A stretch of DNA of 64,000 nt from CAZIOH01 sp964540815. GTDB taxonomy: Bacteria > Myxococcota_A > Polyangia > Fen-1088. The notes under the pieces were generated by a model. That model was not told the DNA's origin. It saw nothing but the letters and a program-made list of their open reading frames with translations, and did no database searches. This document shows positions 15,980 to 26,400 of the stretch, piece after piece. The position numbers and the translations under genes were made by a program. The stretch covers positions 1 to 64,000 of the forward strand of contig CAZIOH010000021.1 in the NCBI GenBank assembly GCA_964540815.1, written 5' to 3'. The stretch's first letter is position 1. Each line of letters opens with the position of its first letter.

Positions 15980-17914
15980 ATGGGCAACACGCGCGGGGAA
16001 CGGGAGGGCAAGCGACGGGCCGCAGTCAGCCCGGACGCGCGCGGGCGGACCGCTCGAGCGTCCCGTGCCGAGGCGGTCGATCCGCCTGCACCGGTCGATG
16101 ACGCCGGGCTGGTCGAGGCCTCCTTCGCGCGCATCTGCGCGCATCCGCCCGCCACCCTGCTGGCGAGCCGGTTCTTCGAGCGGCTGCTGGCGCTCTACCC
16201 GGGGCTTCGCACCCGTCCGTCGCTCGAGCTGGCGGAACAATCGGAGGACCTGACGGCGGTCCTGGCCGTGGTGGTGGCTTCGCTCAGGAGCCCCGCGGAG
16301 CTCGAGGCCGTGCTCGCGCCGCTCGGACGCCGCCTGGCGGAGCTGGCGGTCGCTCCGGAGCACCTGGCTCCAGCCGGGGAGGCGTTGCTGGGCGCGCTGG
16401 CCGAGCTCGAAGACCGGTCGTGGACACCCGCGATCCACGCCGCCTGGCAGGGAACATATCAACACATCGCGGAAGCGATGAAGCGGGGTCTGGCCAATCC
16501 CGGACAACCCAGCATCGAGGAGGGATACATGCATTCGACGGAGAGCAACGGCAGCGGAAACGGACAGGGGCAGGCCCAGTTGCACGGGCAAGTCCACGGG
16601 CAAGCCCAGGCCCAGGCCCAGGCACAGGCACAGGCCCTCGGACAGGGACAGGGCCCCGGCGTCCCGTCCGCACCCGGATACGACACGTTCGCCCCGCAGG
16701 CCGCGTATCCGGCGGCGCAACCTGGCCGCGGCCCGGCAGGCCCGAGCTTCGACATGCTGGCGTCGCTCATCGACCAGTCCCCCAACCCCACCATCTTCTG
16801 CGATCTCGACTTCATCATCCGCTACGCCAATCCGGCGGCCCTGCGGACCCTGCGGACCCTCGAGGCCTACCTGCCGATCAAGGTCGACCAGATGGTCGGC
16901 GGCAGCTTCGACGTGTTCCACAAGAACCCCGAGCGCCAGCGGCGCATGATGTCCGACCCGCGCAATCTCCCGCACACCGCGCGGATCAAGGTCGGCCCCG
17001 AGATCCTCGAGCTCAAGGTCTACGCGGTGTTCGACGCCGCTCACCAGTACCAGGGCCCGGCGGTCTGGTGGGAGATCATCACCGAGCGCGCCGTCATGGA
17101 GACGAGGCAGGCCGAGACGGCCCGGGACATCGCCAGCTCGTCGGCCAAGATGCTCTCGTCGGCCCAGACCTTGACGGAGGTCTCGAGCCAGATGGCCGCC
17201 GGGGCCACCCAGACCGCCGCTCAGGCCGCCAAGGTCGCGGCTGGCGCCCAGCAGATGCGCGGCAACGTGTCGTCGGTCGCCAGCGCCTCGGAGCAGCTCG
17301 CCGCCACCGTGCGGGAGATCGCCTCCAATGCGTCGGCTTCGGCCAAGATCGCCCGCGAGGCGCGGGACATGGCCCACGGCGCCAACAAGACCGTGCTCGC
17401 GCTCAAGGACAGCTCCGCGGCGATCGGCAAGGTGACGAAGGTCATCAGCACCATCGCCCAGCAGACCAACCTCCTGGCGCTGAACGCCACCATCGAGGCG
17501 GCGCGGGCCGGCGAGGCCGGTAAGGGGTTCGCGGTGGTCGCCAACGAGGTCAAGGAGCTGGCCAAGGAGACCGCCCGCGCCACCGAGGAGATCTCGCAGC
17601 AGATCGAGGCCATGCTGGGTGACACCGCCCGCAGCGTGGACGGGATCGGCAACATCGTGAAGGTGATGGAGAAGATCGATGGCTTCGCCTCTTCGATCGC
17701 CGCCTCGGTGGAGGAGCAGGCCGCCACCGTCAAGGACATCGCGCGCAACGCCGGCGAGGTCTCGATCGGGGTTGGCAACGTGGTCGAGAACATCTCCGGG
17801 GTCGCGGCGGCCGCCAAGGAGGCCGAGAAGAACTCCTCCCTCACGCAGATCAGCGCCCGGGGATTGCAGGAGCTGGCCCAGTGGCTCGGCAATCAGCTGA
17901 CCAAGAAGGTGTGA
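15980..17914 (+). CDS. Soluble chemoreceptor: globin-like, PAS-like and MCP signalling domains
   Basis: 644 residues from the ATG at 15980 (AGGAGC five bases upstream); an ATG at 15950 is also in frame. Residues about 42-168 follow the globin pattern: SFARICAHP, FFERLLALYPGLR, LGRRLAELAVAPEHLAPAGE and AIHAAWQGTYQHIAEAM. In flavohaemoglobin-type globins the haem-binding His follows LGRR/QK; here it is Leu119. A Gln/Ala/Gly-rich linker (about 190-240) precedes a PAS-like domain (IIRYANPAALRTL) and an MCP hairpin with a classic tip (LLALNATIEAARAGEAGKGF). There is no membrane helix, so it is cytoplasmic. A second start at 16529 would make a globin-free form. Confidence 0.85.
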   Translation: MGNTRGEREGKRRAAVSPDARGRTARASRAEAVDPPAPVDDAGLVEASFARICAHPPATLLASRFFERLLALYPGLRTRPSLELAEQSEDLTAVLAVVVASLRSPAELEAVLAPLGRRLAELAVAPEHLAPAGEALLGALAELEDRSWTPAIHAAWQGTYQHIAEAMKRGLANPGQPSIEEGYMHSTESNGSGNGQGQAQLHGQVHGQAQAQAQAQAQALGQGQGPGVPSAPGYDTFAPQAAYPAAQPGRGPAGPSFDMLASLIDQSPNPTIFCDLDFIIRYANPAALRTLRTLEAYLPIKVDQMVGGSFDVFHKNPERQRRMMSDPRNLPHTARIKVGPEILELKVYAVFDAAHQYQGPAVWWEIITERAVMETRQAETARDIASSSAKMLSSAQTLTEVSSQMAAGATQTAAQAAKVAAGAQQMRGNVSSVASASEQLAATVREIASNASASAKIAREARDMAHGANKTVLALKDSSAAIGKVTKVISTIAQQTNLLALNATIEAARAGEAGKGFAVVANEVKELAKETARATEEISQQIEAMLGDTARSVDGIGNIVKVMEKIDGFASSIAASVEEQAATVKDIARNAGEVSIGVGNVVENISGVAAAAKEAEKNSSLTQISARGLQELAQWLGNQLTKKV

Positions 17915-17960
17915 GTCGCAAAGCCGAGACGAACCGCCCGAGAGCACACGATCGCCGGCG

Positions 17961-17995
17961 AGCATCGAGCATCGAGCATCGAGCAATGGGCAATG
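17961..17995. repeat. 7-bp tandem repeat, unit AGCATCG, five copies
   Basis: Three perfect AGCATCG units (17961-17981) followed by AGCAATG and GGCAATG. It lies in the 106-bp gap between the globin-MCP stop and cheB. No promoter was recognised in the gap. Confidence 0.75.
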
Positions 17996-18020
17996 GGACG
18001 GTGGGTCCAATGAGCTGCAC

Positions 18021-19142
18021 ATGAGCGGTACACCGGTAGGTGCATGGGCCGGGCAGGGGACCGACGCCTCGGCGGCCCCAGCCTTGCGCGTCCTGGTGGT
18101 GGACGACGCGGCGGCTTACCGCCAGGCGGTGAGCCGGGCGCTGGCCAAGATCCCCGGGGTGGTGGTGGCCGGAATCGCCGCCGACCTGGCCACCGCGCGG
18201 CGCAAGATCGAGGCGGGTGAGATCGACGCGGTCACCATCGACGTGAACCTGGCGGGCGAGTCCGGGCTCGATCTCGTGCGCTGGCTGCGCGAGCGCCTGC
18301 CGGGCGTGGTGCCCATCCTGGTCACGAGCGGCGAGACCGAGGGCGCCCGCACGGCGGTCGACGCCCTCCTGCTCGGCGCGGCCGGCATCGTGCTCAAGCC
18401 GTCCGGTGACTTCGCCGCCGACGAGCTGCGCGGCGCGCTCCAGCGCATTCTCCAGGGCGTGGCGCGCCCGAGCCTCCGGCCGCCGACGGTCCCGGCGGTG
18501 GAGCCGAGCCGCGCCCCCCGCGAGCTGATCGCGGTCGGTGCCTCCACCGGGGGCCCTCCGGTCTTGCTGACGTTCTTGCAGAGCTTGCCGCGGGACTTCG
18601 AGATCCCGATCGTGATCGTCCAGCACATGCCGAAGCTGCACGTCCCGTACTTCGCGGAGCTGCTCGGTCAGCGCAGCGGGCGCCCGGTGCGGGTGGCCGA
18701 CGACGGGGAGCCGATCCGCGCGGGCGTGACCTACCTGGCCGGGCACGGGCTGCACCTGAGGGTGACCCGGCGTCGGGGTGGGCTGGTCCTCGCCCACCAC
18801 GATGGCCCGCCCGAGCACAACTGCCGCCCGGCCGTCGATCCCCTGTTTCGCTCGGTGGCGGAGGCCTGCGGTCCCACCGCGGTCGGGGTGGTCATGAGCG
18901 GAATGGGCACGGACGGTGCCCTCGGGGCCGTCGAGCTGGCGTCGCGGGGCGCTCCGGTGGTGGTGCAGGACGAGCGGTCGAGCGTGGTGTGGAGCATGCC
19001 GGGCGCGGTGTGCGCGGCCGGGGTCGCGAGCGCGGTGGTTCCAGCCGAGCAGCTCGGCGCATGGGTGGTCAGACGGACAGCGACATCGACCTCGACGGCG
19101 CCGCCAGGCGCGACGGGTCAGAGCACGAGGGAGGGAACATGA
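18021..19142 (+). CDS. cheB: CheB-type methylesterase with divergent receiver (cluster II)
   Basis: 373 residues. The receiver (about 22-140) has LVVDDAAAYR, Asp74 in IDVNLAGESG and Lys126 in VLKPSG. The usual Met-Pro after the acceptor Asp is absent, which may change how phosphorylation relieves inhibition. The methylesterase triad is complete: Ser175 (GASTGG), His202 (VQHMP) and Asp298 (GMGTDG). It overlaps the start of cheA by 4 bp. It probably demethylates the globin-MCP just upstream and other receptors of cluster II. Confidence 0.93.
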   Translation: MSGTPVGAWAGQGTDASAAPALRVLVVDDAAAYRQAVSRALAKIPGVVVAGIAADLATARRKIEAGEIDAVTIDVNLAGESGLDLVRWLRERLPGVVPILVTSGETEGARTAVDALLLGAAGIVLKPSGDFAADELRGALQRILQGVARPSLRPPTVPAVEPSRAPRELIAVGASTGGPPVLLTFLQSLPRDFEIPIVIVQHMPKLHVPYFAELLGQRSGRPVRVADDGEPIRAGVTYLAGHGLHLRVTRRRGGLVLAHHDGPPEHNCRPAVDPLFRSVAEACGPTAVGVVMSGMGTDGALGAVELASRGAPVVVQDERSSVVWSMPGAVCAAGVASAVVPAEQLGAWVVRRTATSTSTAPPGATGQSTREGT

Positions 19143-21979
19143 GCGACCGAGGGGGATCATCCATGGGCGGTCAGGCGAAGGGGCAGGTCCCGGAGCGCGA
19201 CAAGGAGATCCTGGATCTGTTCATCGAGGAGTCCCTCGAGCAGCTCCAGAAGGTCGAGAAGCTGTTGCTCGACGCCGAGGAGGGCGAGGGCGCCCCCGAC
19301 CTGCTCGACACGCTCTTTCGCACCGTGCACACCGTCAAGGGGACCTCGGCCTTCCTCTCGTTGCACAAGATCGGGGCGCTGTCGCACGCCGCCGAGGATC
19401 TGCTGGCGGTGCTGCGCGAGGATCCGCGGGTGGCCAAGCCCGCCCACTTCGCGCGCCTGGTGGGCGTGGTGGACGTGCTCCGACGCCTCATCGAGCGGGT
19501 GCGTGAGACCGACGACGAGGGTCCCCTCGACATCGAAGGGCTGGCCGGCCGCCTGCGGGCCGACGCCGCCGCCATCCCGCCTGTCGAGGCCCGGTCCGCG
19601 CTGGCGCCGGCCGCCGCGGCCACCAGCCCCGGTGCCTCGACCGCTCCGTCCGCACAGATTGCCTTGCCCGCGACGACCCGACCCATCCCCGCCGTGGGCG
19701 CCCAGGGGCCGGCCGCGACCGCGGCGGCACCGGCACGGCAACCCGCCCCTCCGGCTCCGGTCCTGGCGGCGCCAGCACCCGAGCCCGCCCCGTTCGCAGC
19801 CCCGGCCGTGCCGGGTGCCGCCGAGGTTTTGGCCGCCGGCACCGCCGATGGCAGCAAGGAGGCCGGCAAGGACCAGACGGCGGGCTCGCGCGGCGACGCG
19901 ACCGACAGCAGCGTGCGGGTCAACGTGACCGTGCTCGATCGCCTGATGAACCTCATGGGCGAGCTCGTGCTCGCGCGCAACCAGATCATCCAGATGCACA
20001 AGACCACCCGGGGCGGGCAGCCGGCCAACCCCGCGGCCCTGCAGCGCCTGTCGCTGGTCACCTCCGAGATGCAGGAACAGATCATGAAGACCCGGATGCA
20101 GCCCATCGCGCGGGTCTTCGAGCGCATCCCGCGCATGGCCCGCGACGTGGGCCTCGCGACCGGAAAGCGCGTGACCTGCCAGATCGACGGCAACGCCACC
20201 GAGATCGACAAGGCGGTCGTGGAGGCCATCCGCGATCCCGTCATGCACGTGGTGCGCAACGCCATCGACCACGGCATCGAGCTGCCGGCCGTGCGCGAGC
20301 AGAGCGGCAAGTCCGGCACCGGCACGCTCAGCGTGCGGGCCAGCCACGAGGGCGGCATGGTCCTGATCGAGATCACCGACGACGGCAAGGGCATGGATCC
20401 GAAGAAGCTGCGCGAGCACGCCGTTCGCCGCGGGGTGATCTCCTCGGCCGAGGCGGACCGGCTCACCGACCGCGAGGCCCTGGAGCTGGTCTACCGGCCC
20501 GGCTTCAGCACGGCCGAGAAGGTCACCGACATCTCCGGCCGCGGGGTGGGCATGGACGTGGCCCGCACCCAGGTGGAGCGGGCGGGAGGTCAGATCGAGC
20601 TCGACTCGGTGCTCGGCCGCGGCACCACCGTGCGCCTCAAGATGCCGCTCACCCTGGCCATCATCCCCGCGCTCCTGGTGCGGGCGTGCGGCCAGCGCTT
20701 CGCCATCTCCCAGGCCAACCTGCTCGAGCTGGTATTCCTCAACGAGGATCAGGCCCGCACGTCGATCGAGCACGTGCGCGGGGCGCCGATCTACCGCCTG
20801 CGCGGCGAGGTCCTGCCGCTGGTGCGCCTGCGGGACGTGCTGGCCTCCCGGGCCGCTCCGCCTTCCGCCGCCGAGGGGGTGTCGATCGTGGTGGTGGCGG
20901 TCGGCAGCTGTCGCTATGGCCTGGTGGTCGACGAGATCTACGACACCGAGGAGATCGTCATCAAGCCGCTCCACGGTCCGCTCAAGCGGCTGTCCTGTTA
21001 CTCGGGGGCCACCGTGCTCGGCAACGGCGAGGTGGCGCTGATCCTGGACGTGTCCGGGGTGGCCGCCAACGCCGGCCTCGACGTGTCCTCCCGGCACGAG
21101 CTGGTCGCGGCCGAGCCGGCCCGCAGGACCGGCGAGGGCATGCAGACCATGCTGGTCTTCCGGGCGGGCAAGGACGCTCCGTGCGCCGTGCCGCTCGCGA
21201 TGGTGGCGCGCCTCGAGCTGGTCGAGTCGAGCGCCATCGAGAGCGTGGGTGGCCGCGAGGTGCTGCAGTACCGCGACACCATCATGCCCATCATCCGGCC
21301 GGAGGAGGTGCTGCCCCTCGGGCCGCGAACCCCGCAGACCGAGCAGCAGCTGGTGGTGTTCGACTTCGGCCAGATGGTGGGGATGGCCATCGACCACATC
21401 GTGGACATCGTGGACGTGCAGATGGACTCGAACGTGCGCCGGGGCACGAACGACCTGACCCTCGGACGGGTCGCGATCTTCGGGCACACCACCCTGGTGC
21501 TCGACGTCTACGAGCTCCTCCGCCGGCAGGTGCCCGAGTTCACGCAGGAGAAGCCCCTGCTCCACCGGCGCCGGCCACGCCTGATCGTCGCCGACGACTC
21601 GGGCGCCATGCGCGCCGCGGTGGGTGGTTTCCTGCGCGCCCAGGGCATCGACGTGGTGGAGGTGGCCTCCGGGGAGGCCGTGCTGCGCGAGCTGCGCAGC
21701 TCCACCAGCCTGCAGCCGGTGGATGCCGTGGTGACCGACCTCGAGATGGAGGGGCTCGACGGGTTCGGGGTGCTGGAGGCGGTGGGGCGCGAGCATCCCA
21801 AGCTGCCGGTCGTGGTGTGGACCCAGCACGACGACCCCCGGCTGCGGGCACGGGTGATGGCGGCCGGAGCCCGCCAGTGCGTCAACAAGCGGGAGCGTGA
21901 GGCCTTGATGTCCGCGCTGATCGAGTGCGGACTGTTCGAGCTCACTCCGCCGACCGCGTCGGCCGGGAGGGCGGCATGA
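19139..21979 (+). CDS. cheA: Hybrid CheA kinase with C-terminal receiver (cluster II)
   Basis: 946 residues from the ATG overlapping the cheB stop, preceded by GAGGGAGGG. The Hpt domain has His64 in RTVHTVKGTSAFL. A long Pro/Ala linker (about 140-295) has no recognisable P2. P3 begins at VTVLDRLMNLMGELVLARN. The HATPase has VRNAIDHGIELP, ITDDGKGMD and GRGVGMDVARTQVE. Two CheW-like domains follow, then a receiver from about residue 810 with VADDSGAM and Asp867 in VTDLEMEGLDG. The fused receiver could act as a phosphate sink. The gene overlaps cheW by 4 bp. Confidence 0.95.
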   Translation: MSDRGGSSMGGQAKGQVPERDKEILDLFIEESLEQLQKVEKLLLDAEEGEGAPDLLDTLFRTVHTVKGTSAFLSLHKIGALSHAAEDLLAVLREDPRVAKPAHFARLVGVVDVLRRLIERVRETDDEGPLDIEGLAGRLRADAAAIPPVEARSALAPAAAATSPGASTAPSAQIALPATTRPIPAVGAQGPAATAAAPARQPAPPAPVLAAPAPEPAPFAAPAVPGAAEVLAAGTADGSKEAGKDQTAGSRGDATDSSVRVNVTVLDRLMNLMGELVLARNQIIQMHKTTRGGQPANPAALQRLSLVTSEMQEQIMKTRMQPIARVFERIPRMARDVGLATGKRVTCQIDGNATEIDKAVVEAIRDPVMHVVRNAIDHGIELPAVREQSGKSGTGTLSVRASHEGGMVLIEITDDGKGMDPKKLREHAVRRGVISSAEADRLTDREALELVYRPGFSTAEKVTDISGRGVGMDVARTQVERAGGQIELDSVLGRGTTVRLKMPLTLAIIPALLVRACGQRFAISQANLLELVFLNEDQARTSIEHVRGAPIYRLRGEVLPLVRLRDVLASRAAPPSAAEGVSIVVVAVGSCRYGLVVDEIYDTEEIVIKPLHGPLKRLSCYSGATVLGNGEVALILDVSGVAANAGLDVSSRHELVAAEPARRTGEGMQTMLVFRAGKDAPCAVPLAMVARLELVESSAIESVGGREVLQYRDTIMPIIRPEEVLPLGPRTPQTEQQLVVFDFGQMVGMAIDHIVDIVDVQMDSNVRRGTNDLTLGRVAIFGHTTLVLDVYELLRRQVPEFTQEKPLLHRRRPRLIVADDSGAMRAAVGGFLRAQGIDVVEVASGEAVLRELRSSTSLQPVDAVVTDLEMEGLDGFGVLEAVGREHPKLPVVVWTQHDDPRLRARVMAAGARQCVNKREREALMSALIECGLFELTPPTASAGRAA

Positions 21980-22443
21980 CCACCGCCGAGCGGCGCGGCG
22001 AGTCCGAGCAGTGGTCGACCTTCTTCCTGGCGGACGAGATGTTCGCGGTGCGGGTGGAGGACGTCCAGGAGGTCATCATGCATCAACCCCTCACCCCGGT
22101 GCCGCTGGCGCCCGATTACGTGGTGGGGCTGCTCAACCTGCGGGGACAGATCATCCCGGCGGTCGACCTCCGGTCGAGGCTGCAGTTCGAGGCCCGGGTG
22201 CCGACCGGCGAGGAGAAGCTGCTGGTCCTCAAGACCAACGAGGGGCTGCTGAGCGTGGTGGTCGACGAGATCGGAGACGTGCTGGAGCTGCCGAGCGCGG
22301 CCTGGCGGTCGCCGCCGGATACGCTGGCCCGCGGCTATCGCACCTTCGTGCTCGGGATCTGTCCCATCGAAGGGCATCTGGTCCTGGGACTGAAGATCGC
22401 GGCCCTGACTGCCGAAGATCCGAGCCACGGGAGCAAGTCGTGA
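21976..22443 (+). CDS. cheW: Chemotaxis coupling protein CheW (cluster II)
   Basis: 155 residues from the ATG that overlaps the cheA stop. WSTFFLADEMFAVRVEDVQE, VVGLLNLRGQIIPAVDLRSR and LSVVVDEIGDVLEL are typical CheW strands. Its stop overlaps the GTG of the next cheY. It should connect the cluster II receptors, including the soluble globin-MCP, to the hybrid CheA. Confidence 0.95.
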   Translation: MTTAERRGESEQWSTFFLADEMFAVRVEDVQEVIMHQPLTPVPLAPDYVVGLLNLRGQIIPAVDLRSRLQFEARVPTGEEKLLVLKTNEGLLSVVVDEIGDVLELPSAAWRSPPDTLARGYRTFVLGICPIEGHLVLGLKIAALTAEDPSHGSKS

Positions 22444-22797
22444 AAGCACTGGTCGTCGATGATTCCATGGCAATGCGGCGGATGGTCCAGAAGGCGCTGG
22501 AGTCGGCCGGGTGGGCGGTCAAGACCGGCGCGAACGGGCACGAGGCCCTGGAGGCGCTCGACGCGGGAGAGGGGTGGGATCTGGTGGTCACGGACTGGCA
22601 CATGCCGGGAATGGACGGGATTCAGCTGACGAAGGCCATTCGCCAGAGCCCGCGCCACGCGGCCTTGAAGGTCATCATGGTGACCTCCGAGGCGATGATG
22701 ACCATGGTGGATGCGGCGCTGACGGCGGGAGTGAACGACTTTCTGATGAAACCGTTCACCGCCGACTCGCTGTGCGAGCGAGTGGCGGAAATCGTCA

Positions 22798-22805
<8 letters not shown>
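22440..22805 (+). CDS. cheY: CheY-type response regulator (cluster II)
   Basis: 121 residues from a GTG overlapping the cheW stop (GTGA); upstream in-frame openings lie within cheW. ALVVDDSMAMRRM carries the acidic pair, Asp52 in TDWHMPGMDG is the acceptor, and VTSEA and LMKPFT complete the site. It resembles the CheY at 3472 more than the other two. Its 3' end overlaps cheR by 8 bp. Confidence 0.93.
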
Positions 22806-23717
<912 letters not shown>

Positions 23718-23721
<4 letters not shown>

Positions 23722-24179
23722 CAGCGCTTCCCACCCCCGACAAGCTGGCCGAGCTGGTCTCGACCGTCACGACAACCATGCTCGGCCTGACCTTCCACGC
23801 CGACGCGGATGCGGCCCGCCTGCCGCGCCTGAGCTGGAGGACCGCGGTGTTGCCCATCCCGGGGAGGAGCCCTATCACGGTGGGGCTGTCGTCGGACGAG
23901 AGCGGATGCGCGGCGCTCAGCTCGGCGATGTTCGCCTGCGGCGCCGGGGAGGTGGACGCCAGCATGATCGACGACTCGCTGTGCGAGCTCGTGAACATGA
24001 CGGCCGGGCTGGTCAAGGCCACCATGTCGCTGGATCAGGCGCTGGGCTTGCCCCGGGTGATCGGGAGCAGCAGCCGCGGTGATGCCCCCGGGCCGAAGGG
24101 CGGCACCGGGCAGTCGGTGGTTTTGAAGGCCGACCAGGTCGGGCTCATCCTGTGGATCTGCGAGGGTGTGCTGCCGTGA
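23718..24179 (+). CDS. CheX-like CheY-P phosphatase (cluster II)
   Basis: 153 residues from the ATG overlapping the cheR stop. The E-x2-N active site is intact as Glu90-Leu-Val-Asn93 in DDSLCELVNMTAG. Overall it mirrors the protein at 9658 (PGRSPITVGLSSDESGC against SGERPLRVILSSDQKGC; DQALGLPRV against DQALGLPRI). It is the terminal phosphatase of cluster II and the first gene of the second CheX / REC-REC-STAS / HDOD trio. The next gene follows after 58 bp. Confidence 0.82.
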
Positions 24180-24237
24180 GCCGTGCGTCGGTGAAGGGTT
24201 TCGGACGATCCGGTTCCAGGGTGAGGAGGGTGCTGCG

Positions 24238-25458
24238 ATGCCACGTGTCCTGACAGTCGATGACAGCCGAGCGATCCGCGCCGTGGTGGGGCGAGAGCTC
24301 GTCAACCTCGGGTGCGAGTACGACGAGGCCGAGGACGGCCTGCAGGGGCTGGCCAAGCTCGAGGAGCTGGTCTACGACCTCATCATCCTCGACGTCACCA
24401 TGCCGAACCTCGACGGACCCGGCTTCCTGGCCAAGCTGCGCGAGACCGGGAACGAGACCCCGGTGCTGATGCTGACCAGCGAATCCAAGCGGTCGATCGT
24501 GGTCGAGGTCATGAAGCTGAAGATCGAGGACTACATCCTCAAGCCCTTCAAGCCGGAGGAGCTGCGGGCCAAGGTGGTCAAGGCCCTCAAGGTCGCGGAT
24601 CCGGGCCCCGCTCAGGGAGCCTCGCGCCCGGTGGGGAGCGCGGGTGGTGGCGCCGGCGGCCATTCGTCCTCCGATACGGCAGGCCGGGCGGCACCGGCGC
24701 CGGCGCCGATGGCGGCCCTGCAAGAGGGGCTGCCCCTCGGGGCGGCGCGGCTCTTCGGGGACATCCTGGTGGTGGACGACATCGAGAACGTCTCCAAGCG
24801 CCTGCGCAGCCTGGTGCCGACCCACCTGTCGCTGTTCGGCGTGACCAACGGTCAGGCCGGGCTCGCCCTGTGTCGCGAGCGGGCCTTCCGGGTGGTGCTC
24901 ATCGACCGCGAGCTGCCCGACATGAACAGCGTGGCGTTGCTGCGCCAGATCCGCGTGCTGCAGCCATCGGCGGCCTGCCTGGCCCTGACCCTGCGGAGCG
25001 CGAGCGATCTTCGCCAGGAGGTGAAGGACGATGGCTTCGACGACGTGGTCTACAAGCCCTTCACCCCCGAGATGATGGACGAGTTCCTCGAGCAGTTCTT
25101 CGACGCGTCCGAGCCGGTGAACGTGGACGGCAGCCTGGTCTCCACCCCGGCCTACACCGGTCGCGAGGACAAGGTGGAGCGCTACTACGGCCGGATCGGC
25201 GGGGCCTTGAAGGACGCCGTCGGCAAGGTGGCGGTGGCCTGCTTCGAGCGGGTGATCTTCGACGCCACCAAGCTGCCCGAGCAGGAGACCCGCAACGCGC
25301 AGCTGATCCAGGCCCTGCAGCAACATGCCGACAAGGTCGGCCTCGGCGTGGCCATCGTGGCGGGCCCGGGTCTGACCAAGACGCTGAAGGGCTTCACGGA
25401 GACCGCGTCGATCCCGATGTTCGCCAGCCTGGCCGACGCGCGAAAGCTCTCGGAGTAG
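24238..25458 (+). CDS. Double-receiver response regulator with STAS-like domain (trio II)
   Basis: 406 residues from the ATG at 24238, chosen for GAGGAGGG upstream. REC1 has LTVDDSRAIRA, Asp52 in LDVTMPNLDG and LKPFK. A Gly/Ser/Ala linker (about 122-165) follows. REC2 has LVVDDIENVSKRL, VLIDRELPDMNS and VYKPFT. The C terminus repeats the STAS-like pattern of the protein at 10144 (VIFDATKLPE, IVAGPGLTKTLKGFTETA, IPMFASLADA). Linkers differ while domains are conserved, as expected of an old duplication. Output through protein-protein contact is likely; no DNA-binding or enzymatic domain is present. Confidence 0.85.
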   Translation: MPRVLTVDDSRAIRAVVGRELVNLGCEYDEAEDGLQGLAKLEELVYDLIILDVTMPNLDGPGFLAKLRETGNETPVLMLTSESKRSIVVEVMKLKIEDYILKPFKPEELRAKVVKALKVADPGPAQGASRPVGSAGGGAGGHSSSDTAGRAAPAPAPMAALQEGLPLGAARLFGDILVVDDIENVSKRLRSLVPTHLSLFGVTNGQAGLALCRERAFRVVLIDRELPDMNSVALLRQIRVLQPSAACLALTLRSASDLRQEVKDDGFDDVVYKPFTPEMMDEFLEQFFDASEPVNVDGSLVSTPAYTGREDKVERYYGRIGGALKDAVGKVAVACFERVIFDATKLPEQETRNAQLIQALQQHADKVGLGVAIVAGPGLTKTLKGFTETASIPMFASLADARKLSE

Positions 25459-25463
25459 CCTCC

Positions 25464-26351
25464 ATGGCCGCCTCTCCCGAGCAACTTTCCAAGGAAGAGC
25501 GGCTGTCCGCTCAGCTCGAGGCGATCATCCTGGACCGGATCGAGAAGGATCGCCTGGAGCTGCCCTCGATGCCGGCGGTGGCCGCCAAGTGCATGGAGCT
25601 CCTGCGCAAGCCGGACTTCAGCCTGCAGCGCGCGGCGGGGCTCATCGAGGCAGACCCGATCCTGGCGGCGCAGCTCATCCGGCTGTCCAACAGCGCCGCC
25701 TACGCCTCGCGCGAGCCGAGCCGCAACATCCAGACGGCGGTCTCCAAGCTGGGCAGCCAGCGGCTGCGGATCGCCCTGGTCGAGGCCTCGACCCGCCCGC
25801 TCTTCGAGTCGAAGGATGCCAACATCCAGAAGGCCACGCGGGGCCTGTGGGAGCACTCCCTGGCGGTCGGCCTGCTGGCGCGCGACGTGGCGGTGCTGGT
25901 GGGTGGCTGCGACGCCGAGGAGGCGTACCTGGCTGGCCTGCTGCACGACATCGGCAAGCCGGTGCTGGCCACCATGATGCTCGAGGCCGAGAACATGATG
26001 GCCATGCGATCCGTGAAGGGGTGGATCGATCAGGCGGTCTTCGTGGCGGTGCTTCAGCGCTCGCACCGCAAGGTGGCGGTGCCGCTGGCCCGGCGCTGGG
26101 CGATGCCCGAGCCGGTGGCCAAGGCCATCGAGACCTGCGCGGACTTCGACGCCGCCTCTCGCTCGTCGGTGGCCAACATCGTGTGCTTCGGGAACGCCCT
26201 CGCCAAGCAGCAGGGGCTCTTCGTGGGCCCCAGCAACCCCGAGGACGACAAGGCCTTGGTGATGATCGGCCGCTCGCTGCTCGGGGTCGACGACGACGCC
26301 ATCAACCGCCTCCTCGCCGGCCTCAAGGATCGCGTCCGGTCTGCCTCCTGA
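25464..26351 (+). CDS. HDOD-domain protein (trio II)
   Basis: 295 residues from the ATG at 25464 with GGAG upstream; longer in-frame openings run inside the preceding gene. HDOD features are LPSMPAVAAKCMELLRKPDF, IEADPILAAQLIRLSNSAAY, LWEHSL and LLHDIGKPVLATM. It begins 5 bp after the REC-REC-STAS stop. The HD pair resembles HD-GYP and HD hydrolases, but the second metal-site residues are not evident, as usual for HDOD. It is the last plus-strand gene of cluster II; a large hairpin follows. Confidence 0.88.
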   Translation: MAASPEQLSKEERLSAQLEAIILDRIEKDRLELPSMPAVAAKCMELLRKPDFSLQRAAGLIEADPILAAQLIRLSNSAAYASREPSRNIQTAVSKLGSQRLRIALVEASTRPLFESKDANIQKATRGLWEHSLAVGLLARDVAVLVGGCDAEEAYLAGLLHDIGKPVLATMMLEAENMMAMRSVKGWIDQAVFVAVLQRSHRKVAVPLARRWAMPEPVAKAIETCADFDAASRSSVANIVCFGNALAKQQGLFVGPSNPEDDKALVMIGRSLLGVDDDAINRLLAGLKDRVRSAS

Positions 26352-26400
26352 GGGTGTGAGGCGACAGGTTCGTCCTCCGGGCCCCGCTACGGAAAAGTGG

